Source: Orobanche coerulescens (taxonomy: Eukaryota > Streptophyta > Magnoliopsida > Lamiales > Orobanchaceae). From it: DNA of 64,000 bases. Below the pieces are notes generated by a model that had not been told where the DNA came from, made no database searches, and was given only the letters and a program-made list of their open reading frames with translations. Made by a program: the position numbers and the translations under genes. Shown here piece after piece: positions 57,053 to 64,000 of this stretch. The first letter of the stretch is position 1; each line of letters begins with the position of its first letter. The stretch spans positions 129,491,358 through 129,555,357 of the forward strand of contig CM065816.1 of assembly GCA_033398695.1 (NCBI GenBank), given 5' to 3'.

Positions 57053-57060
57053 ATATATAG
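57053..57060 (+). promoter_or_regulatory. TATA box of G3
   Basis: ATATATAG follows the palindrome cluster, in the context CCATATATAGGCAG. Confidence 0.6.
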
Positions 57061-57979
57061 GCAGTGACCGGCCAGTCCTCAATTTCATCACATTTCTTCA
57101 CCCGGGTGGCAGCTGGCGACGGGAAAATTAGGGAGTGGAGTTTTTGGTCGATTCCACTCAATTTCTAAGCGTTTTTGAGGATTCTTGTCGATTATATCAA
57201 CATCAAATCCTTGTTTTTCGTCAGATCGAGGTAATTTCTGAAATCTCCTAGATTTTGATTTTCGAGATTTCTTCTTTATTTTCGTTATTCGTCCGAATTT
57301 GAAGAATCGGTTGATGCTAGTAAACATTATTAATCGTGTTCTATGGATTATATATCCATATTTTCTATTCGTTCAACCCGATTGATGATTCTTAGGTTCT
57401 TGAGGAACTTTGAACATTTAGTGTTCGATTATATGTCTCAAAGAGTTTGTTTCGGTCGTTGTGTTGATTTCGATTGATATTGTGATATTGAATGAATTGT
57501 ATTTCATTCAAGGTTGTTCGAGTACTTGTGTTTATCGGAGGACGCCGTTCATTGTTCGTGGAAGGATTTCATCGCCTTCAGTTGAGGCAAGTTTTATACT
57601 TGTACTAGTCAATGAGATTAATGTTATCGTATATGTGTATGAATGTGTTGTATCATTTCGAGACTTGGTCTCTTCATGAATTCATTGATATTAAAGGGAT
57701 CGTTCGATACGATACTCTTCGGAAATTATGCCAAATGTTTATTATTGTTCATTAATGGTCGGTTCAAGGCATTGGGGTACTTGTTGTTAATGTTATTGTC
57801 GATAGCCGGTTCGCGGTATCGATGTATCGATTGTTGTTGTTAATATTGATGTCGGTCTAAGACATTGTTGTAATCATTGTTATTAATGTTGGCGTCCTGT
57901 CATTCATGTTGTATTGGCCGATTGAAGGCATTGTCGTATTCATTCTTATCTTTGTCGTCGGTAGCCGATTAAAGGTGCC

Positions 57980-58360
57980 GAGGCATTCATTGTATCATTG
58001 TTATCGATTGGCCGTTCTAAGGTAATCGAGGTACTCAATCATTCATTGTATCATTGTTATCGATTGGCCGTTCTAAGGTAATCGAGGTACCCAATCACTT
58101 ATTGTATCATTTTTATCGATTGGCCGTTCTAAGGCAATCAAGGTACTCAATCATTCGTCGTATCATTGTTATTGATTGGCCGTTCTAAGGCAATCGAGGT
58201 ATTGAATCATCCGCTGCATCATTGTTATCGGTTGGCCATTCTAAGGCAATTGAGGTATTGAATTGGGGCTGTCGAGGATAGTTCCCATCCGTTGTGTCGT
58301 TGTTATCGATTGACCATTCTAAGGTAATCAAGGTATTGAATTGGGACCGCCGAGGACGGT
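57980..58360 (+). repeat. G3 tandem repeat, 56 bases x 6-7
   Basis: Units contain GATTGGCCGTTCTAAGG, an AATCGAGGTA word and CATTGTATCATTGTTATC. Later units drift and end in a segment with GTCGAGGAT. Degenerate precursors are visible from about 57860. Confidence 0.8.
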
Positions 58361-58479
58361 GCCCATCCGTGAGTCATCATTATCGTGTTGGCCGACTCAA
58401 GGCAGCACACTATCATTCTCATGAATTCGGTAATCTTAGGATCGTTGCCGTTTATGATTAATTGTGTTTTGGAGGCTAG

Positions 58480-58860
58480 TCTCGGCTAGTGCTCGATGGG
58501 TAAGTCTGGGGTTGAACCTTCGCGGTTGGTTTCCCGGCACTGGCAATTCAGCAGGTCACGGTCACTGGGTGATCTCATTATGGGGTAAGTTTGGTGGGGC
58601 CTGAACCTTCGCGGTTGTCTCCCCAAACACCTACAACTCAGTAGGTCAACGGCCATTGGATGGTTTCATTATGGGGTAAGTTTGGTGGGGCCTGAACCTT
58701 CGCGGTTGTTTCCCCCAACACCTACAACTCAGTAGGTAAACGGCCATTGGATGGTTTCATTATGGGGTATGTTTAGTGGGGCTTGAACCTTCGCGGTTGT
58801 TTCCCCCAACACCTACAGCTCAGTAGGTCAATGGCCATTGGATGGTTTCATTTTGATACG
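58480..58860 (+). repeat. G3 tandem repeat, about 91 bases x 4
   Basis: Units contain TGGGGTAAGTTTGGTGGGGC, CTTCGCGGTTG and ACTCAGTAGGTCA. The first unit, about 58490-58570, is more diverged. Confidence 0.8.
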
Positions 58861-61392
58861 GCTTCATGCCGTGGCTTCGGCCTTTATTATTACAGCTTCG
58901 GGCTGGTTTGGTTCATCTTCATGTAATTCATTGTGATTCATATTTAATTCAGTTCTGGTTGGGTTCATCTTCATGTAATTCTTTGTGATTCATATTTAAT
59001 TCAGTTCTGGTTTGGTTCATGTCGTGTAATTCATTGTGGCACTCTATGATTATGATTCGTCGTTGGGCACTTATGTTCTAACCTATTGAACAGGTATTAA
59101 TAGTATGCCGTGGGCATAGTGTTTCACGAATGCTCGGTTCTTACCTGGGTTTGTGAGCATCTCGCATTACTATTATCATTGTACCATTTCATTCTGCCTT
59201 TGGATGCATATCTTGTTATACATGTATTTGATGTTCATTATCTGGATGACTGACCCCGTGGGGGCAGAACATGTTTTCATGTTTTAGGTGCTTGCGAGGA
59301 GAGAGTTGAGACATAGGGGCATGATGATGCCGACGAGGCATTCGAGCGATACTAGTCCGAGTGGTTCATATTGGTCAGTCGGTTGGAGTGTTCTCCAGTT
59401 TGCCAGTTATTGTCATTATGTATTACCCGAGCAGATGCTCGTAGATGTTGTTGTATTTTATTTTTGGCCATGTAGGCCATCGTTGTCGTTGAAATTCCCT
59501 ATCGGAATATTGTGTCGGATATCATAGTAGGGACTGTGATCTCCCTTGTTAGCTAATTTGATGTAATGTAGTCATGTTCGCCTGGTGGATCTCCTGGCAT
59601 GGGGTCCATGGCACTGTAATGACCCAATCGGATTTAGGGGTGTTACAGAAGTGAAGTCCATGTAAATAAATCGAACATTCCATTCTCGTTATCGGATAAG
59701 AGAAAATGCACTGGAAGTGTTTAAAAGTTTATTTACGTAAATCGTTCGCAAGTCAATAAACTTGAATGGGCATTATGTTTTTTTAAGACTTGTATAACTA
59801 ATGCTAGTACATGTGCACGTCTTGATAGCATAGCTATAAGTATATTGGTGGGACCAGTATACTCGAACACGACTCGTACTCGATTTAGTCTCACGATATT
59901 CACTCTCGGAGAGTCGATGATGAATTGAAAGGTTGTGATAGTATACGTGGACCTTTGACTTGAGGGTTCAGTAGAAGATGTGCATGTGACGTTTAGTTTG
60001 TCATTAGAGTAGTTAGACTCATTTTCTTAATTGCTGAGTCGACCTCGAAGTGCGGACTATATGGGCAGGTAGCAGTCTTTACTGTACACTAAGAAAGAAT
60101 TCTATCTCCGGTTAGTGAGCAGGCGAATGTCCTATACGGTTAATGGCAAATAAGATCATAAGTCTTTGGCCAAAGCATTCTGATATAGTCGTATTAGATA
60201 CACTATTAATCAATCGATCTTGATTTGCATTAACACATGTATAAAGTCTAGCAACAGTAGGGTTTGACTTTACCGTGACCCGAAGACTTGACCGGGACAT
60301 CTGATGAAGGGTCTATACGTATATGTATTCACGACAAAATGGTTCTGGAATGATCCCTTCATTCGTTCTCAGTCGGGGTTTACAGTGCGGCCCGCTAGGC
60401 TGGCTAAGTGCTGCCCACTAGGCTGGCTAAGTGCTGCCCGCACTCATTGGTTCCTCCCAATGCCCGCTGAGACGGACCTACGGAGTCGCGCATCAGGAAC
60501 GTTGACGGATAAATGTGAATTTATTATCTCTCTAATTATATTAGATATCGGATATCTAATTATGATTTATTGGATAAATCAAATAGCGGTCTTATGAATT
60601 AGAATTTAGTTACCGGGTAATTAAGTTAATTCATAAATTATATTTCTTAGAAAAATATATTTGTATTTGACATAATTAATTAATTAGATTAATTAATCAA
60701 TATAAATACATTGGTGATTAAACGGAGTTTATTTAACGGAGTCGTTTGATGAACGTTAGGTACACGAACCGAGTGATTCGGCTCGTTTCTAGGAAACTTC
60801 CAATGCCCCCCCCCCCTCACATGGATTGTTATAACTTGCATGTTATGTTGGTTGGGATGTCATTATAATAATGTGATTCCTCTTACATTATAATGCATGT
60901 TGATGAGTTGTTTTGTGATATATATATATTATATGAAATTCATGAAGACAACTCTCATAACATTTTCAACTCCCCATATTCCCTTTTTGGGAGCAGCCCT
61001 GCCAAGAGCAAGATTGATAGAGAGGGAGAAATTGTTCTCAAGTCATTTTTCATCTTAGAGGTGAAAGAAATTTAAGAAAAAAGAGATATAAATTCCTACG
61101 GTAACTTTCTAGCCGTGTTCTTGGAGAATGGAGTTACGTCGAATTTTTCCGGGCAACTTCCGACGCATGTGAAGTAGAGGCTTCGAAGTTTTGGTGCTTG
61201 GAACGAAGGGATTTCGTGTTCGTGACGGGGTTCGTGATCATCATCCATTTTTACGAAGATTTATTTCAAAGGCTTCAAGGGTATGATTTTTATCTTCGTA
61301 TTTTTTTTCGTATATACCTTACTTGATCGATCCTGTTTGGGATTCAGTTTTTTTTTCACTGTGTATTTCGTTTTATTTTCGGAATCCCAACA

Positions 61393-62437
61393 GTCGTTGT
61401 CTTGGCTTTCTGCAAGTGCAGGTGAGATTGCAGAAGGGATGACGTCATCTATAGGCAGAGCAGGGGAGGTTTCAGGTGCAGATGACATCTCAGGAATTTC
61501 GTCTGCAGGCGACTTTTCAGGAATGTCATCTGCAGGTTTCTCAGTTGTGCTTTCAGCTGCAGTATTGCCAGCTGCATCTGATCTGACTTCTTCAAGTCTG
61601 ATACTCCATTATAAGAGGATGTTCTATACTTCATTTTATCTAATATCTCAGCTGCAGAGGGCTTGTTCTTCTCTGCAAGTTTTTCCTTTGTTGCTTAGTC
61701 CAGATGACCAAGTCTTTTGCTGTTATGGAAGGTGTTTGCTCTTCCTTTAGCTTTTCCGAGGAATTCCAGAATCCAACTGATCTGGGTTCCGTAGGCCAAC
61801 TTTTGCCTAAACTTCTTCTAATCAACATTCCAGCTGGCTTTGTTGACTTCCCGGACTAACTGCCTGTAAATGTAATCAGGCCAGTTAATCCTCTCACTTT
61901 GGATTAGAGCTCCCATCACAGTATATTTGGCAGTTGATAATTGGTCGAAGCTCCCTGCCATGCCCATGGCAATTTATTAGTAATGTCTAGGACATATTTG
62001 TACTCCTTCCTGAGGTCTCCCTTCTTCGTCGTGAATTTGATCTTTATTGGCTGCTCTGGTGACTTAATTTCATACCAAATGTCGACCGAATTTTGTTTTA
62101 GGGCCTCGACTGCTATGCCCCTGTTTTCTAGTTTGAATGCGTTGGTGATGGTTTGCTGGGTGATGGTGATTTCTTCTCCAAAGATCGAACTGTTGATGTA
62201 GTGCTCCGTGACCCGTGTTTCCCTATAGAAATTGATGACAGCTTCCTTGAAGAGCTATGAAGGGTTGATATCCAAGAAACAGTAGATACCATTTTTCTTC
62301 ATCCTTCGAATTATGTGCGCCATATCCGTCATGTTATTTGATTCCAACAACCCTTCAAAATCGATGACGATGCTAAAAATGATTTGTTCTTTCACTAGCT
62401 TCAGGTTGACGCCCTTGAAGTAAGTAGTTGAGTCCAT
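61393..62437 (-). pseudogene. S2 third ORF, N-terminal part
   Basis: ATG 62437 opens a frame of 60 codons that stops at 62255-62257; the same sense continues with INFYRETRVTEHYINSSIFG and similar residues to about 61900, then an acidic, proline- and serine-rich region reaching the copia B insertion at 61393. The INFYRET...ITQQTI pattern is comparable to the REFYANL...ILTQIFGL part of the S1 third ORF, suggesting a common domain. It resumes at 26731 on the other side of copia B. Confidence 0.55.
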
Positions 62438-63214
62438 TTCTGCAAAAGATAGTGTCTCGATTTAGTGTAGTGAAGATTCTAGGGTTCTTTGCTTTTTCAG
62501 AGAAATTAGAGTTCTTTAGAGCTTGAAGACGATAAAGTTTTGTGAAATGAGTTTAGCCGTCTTAAGTAGCCAAGTCGGATTTGAATTTATTAATTAAATA
62601 ATCAAGCGGTGGTTCGTATTACTAATTGATGTAGACGTTGAGTGAGTGGGATCGTGTGTTTTAGTCCACGTGGTGATAAAGAATTAAATAATTAAATAAT
62701 CACATGTCGGTCAAGGGATGAGGAACTTAGCTGGTTGACCGTTTGACTTCTGATGAGCTGTGATTTCAATTCCTTATCTGCTATGATCAGGGGACATTTC
62801 TTGTCTGTGCTTCTGATCAGCTATCTTTTCTTCGTATGTCATTATCTGCTTCTGCATCAGGTGAGGTATGTCGCATGTGATTGATATCAGCTCGTTTTTC
62901 CTTGTCTTGCTTTGGATCCTTGTCTGCTCTGATCAGGTGGCTTCCTCATATGGTCTTCGGATCATATGACTTTTCTTCGTCTCTCGTCTGCTTCAGGTCA
63001 GATGAATTTCCCTTCGCCTCTTGTCCACTTCAGGTCAGATGACTTTTATTATCTGTTATCAGTTTACTTTTCTTTTCCTGTTCTTTGGATCAGGTGACAT
63101 GTCTCTTCTGCTTTTATGATCAGATAACTTTTCTTGACTTATTCTGATCAGGTGACTTTATTGTCTGTGTTTTTTATGAGCTAGATTTTCTGATCATAAC
63201 ATTCTTTGATACTT
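62438..63214 (-). promoter_or_regulatory. S2 repeat-rich spacer upstream of the third ORF
   Basis: From about 62740 to 63180 the words GATCAGGTGACTT, CTTCAGGTCAGATGA and TTTTCTTGTCTGC recur eight to ten times at irregular spacing. TGATCA within them is palindromic. Next to them are three W-box-like sites (62709-62714, 62735-62740, 62743-62748), as in the S2 LTR. A weak TATA candidate (minus TTAATAAAT, about 62586-62594) lies 150 bases before the ORF. No coding sequence seen. Confidence 0.5.
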
Positions 63215-63540
63215 TCAATCAGGTACAATATTCCTTGCTGCTGTTGCGTATGCTTCATCAAAATCTATTTCTTCATACTCAGTATAACCTTTTTCAACCA
63301 GCTTTGCTTTTATTCCTAACAAGTTCCCCCTCTTTGGGATGTTTGTGCTGCATTCCAGAATGTTGGTTTGTCCACAAGAGCTCTCCCCAATTGACATATC
63401 TGGGACTCTTTGATTAGTTGATACTGACACTCTTTTTGATCCCAGACATGTTCCTGAACCACCTTGAGATTGCAAACCATTCTTCAACACTTGCTTATGA
63501 CTCTGTGGTTGCAACACAGTAGTCTTTCTATTTCTTCTGC
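63215..63540 (-). pseudogene. S2 RT scrap
   Basis: The minus strand encodes IKAKLVEKGYTEYEEIDFDE, which matches the RT segment usually read as [15 protein letters not shown], with no downstream YVDD motif. Upstream it joins gag-spacer sequence. Protease, integrase and most of RT are therefore missing. Confidence 0.55.
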
Positions 63541-64000
63541 AATCAGATAAGAAGAGATTTGGGTACCCAGATTTGAGTAGGTCCTTTAGGGTTAGTGGTT
63601 TTTATTGAGGGGTGGTTTCTCCTGTGGTTATGGACCTCATTTATATGCATTCTTATGTTTTCTGTATCCTTGGTGAGGATCATGCATATAACATGGTTGG
63701 TAACTAGTTGGATGTGGTCTGTTATGATAATTCTATTGTTTCCACATATTTTGAAGATTATATTTGTTACCTCTGTAAGATGCATAGTATCTAGGTATAT
63801 ATCCTTGATTTGGATTGTATGTAGGATATGACTGATAATTTGAGTGGTATGAGCCAATGTAAAACCTTGGCTGAGACATATTATGAAAGTTTTGAGGTCT
63901 CCATACCTTATTATCTTGAAAGTTTGGATAACCCTGAGGTTTCCTTTTACCTCTCCCATTTTGAAATCTGTTTTTGGGGAGTCTTTGGTAATAAGCAGAG
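63541..64000 (-). pseudogene. gag: S2 gag C-terminal region and gag-protease spacer
   Basis: Glutamine-, asparagine- and tyrosine-rich sequence ends in GPTQIWVPKS, the spacer motif found before protease in Sireviruses (S1 has QIWVPK at the same place). Frames are interrupted. The rest of gag is outside the window. Confidence 0.55.

Larger units (their letters stand above)
56205..59647 (+). mobile_element. G3: gypsy solo LTR, 3443 bases
   Basis: Starts TGTAATATCC and ends GGGTGTTACA, with AAAGT (56200-56204) and GAAGT (59648-59652) as a TSD with one change. Its first 480 bases are homologous to the G1 LTR in the same order (for example TTCTGCACTTTTTGTCATCCGA). It has no primer site, gag or pol, so it is a single LTR left by recombination. 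It is longer than the G1 LTR because of added tandem repeats. Confidence 0.8.
26732..61392 (+). mobile_element. Copia B: plus-strand Ty1/copia element carrying CACTA, G3 and a SINE
   Basis: LTRs at 26732-28856 and 56051-61392 flank gag, protease, integrase, RT and RNase H. Flanks are GTCGC (26727-26731) and GTCGT (61393-61397), a TSD with one change. The S2 third ORF reads up to both sides, which confirms the ends. The internal region is split by the CACTA element at 32352-54357 and the right LTR by G3. Multiple stops show it is dead. Confidence 0.9.
56051..61392 (+). repeat. Copia B right LTR, interrupted by G3
   Basis: Starts TTTTAGGAAT (the TG mutated) and ends ATCCCAACA. G3 splits it at 56204/59648. 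It lacks the SINE present in the left LTR and has a 25-base tandem duplication (AGGCTGGCTAAGTGCTGCCC words) at about 60400-60440. Confidence 0.88.
22824..64000 (-). mobile_element. S2: minus-strand Sirevirus-type element, deleted and interrupted by copia B
   Basis: Its 3' LTR is at 22824-24510, followed in minus sense by a polypurine tract, a third ORF (24753-26731 continuing at 61393-62437), a repeat-rich spacer, an RT scrap and gag at 63541-64000. The 5' LTR is beyond the window. The GPTQIWVPKS spacer motif and third ORF support Sirevirus type. Protease, integrase and most of RT are missing, so it is probably a non-autonomous deletion derivative. It inserted in the copia A 5' LTR. Confidence 0.7.

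Noticed and set aside
57980..58860. CRISPR-like repeat array
   Set aside because: Units are contiguous tandem repeats without unique spacers, inside a plant LTR.
56205..59647. G3 as a complete small retrotransposon
   Set aside because: No internal primer site, second LTR or gag is visible, and it aligns at its start with the G1 LTR, so a solo LTR is more likely.

Overview
This window looks like plant nuclear heterochromatin. I see no host gene. Nearly every base can be assigned to nested transposable elements: Ty1/copia elements (two of Sirevirus type), Ty3/gypsy chromovirus elements (Tekay-like), one CACTA (En/Spm) DNA transposon and one tRNA-derived SINE. A plant source is indicated by initiator-Met-tRNA primer sites, Sirevirus polypurine tracts, a TNP2 plus PF03004-like CACTA gene pair, and 3 to 5 bp target-site duplications (TSDs). 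I cannot name the species.

Layout. The oldest visible element is copia A, minus strand, in pieces at 9637-12228 and 21094-22823. It was hit three times. Sirevirus S1 (plus strand, 1-9636, start of its left LTR cut by the window) lies in its pol. Gypsy G1 (12229-21088, TSD TTATA) lies in its leader. Sirevirus S2 (minus strand, 22824 to beyond 64000) lies in its 5' LTR. S2 is split inside its third ORF by copia B (plus strand, 26732-61392, TSD GTCGC/GTCGT). Copia B is split between integrase and reverse transcriptase by a CACTA element (32352-54357, TSD ACT). Its right LTR carries a gypsy solo LTR, G3 (56205-59647, TSD RAAGT), and its left LTR carries a SINE (28098-28339). The CACTA transposase gene is split by G2 (minus strand, 38158-53443, TSD TGTCG), a gypsy element built as LTR-internal-LTR-internal-LTR. 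The deepest path is copia A > S2 > copia B > CACTA > G2.

Function. No element is intact. S1 has gag, PR, IN, RT, RNase H and a third ORF, with a few stops and frameshifts. G1 keeps only gag between long LTRs, so it would depend on pol supplied in trans, possibly from the related G2 family. G2 has a complete but broken gag-pol with a C-terminal chromodomain in both units. S2 appears to have lost PR, IN and most of RT. The CACTA TNP2 gene is truncated.

Most notable pattern. In S1, G1 and G3 the LTR carries a cluster of short CG-rich palindromes directly upstream of a TATA-like box; G2 has the same kind of cluster with a weaker TATA candidate, and S2 has a W-box-like array there. S1 also has a second palindrome cluster plus TATA box inside the element, between pol and the third ORF, which looks like an internal promoter. 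All coordinates come from reading the sequence by eye; boundaries without a TSD or LTR end are approximate.
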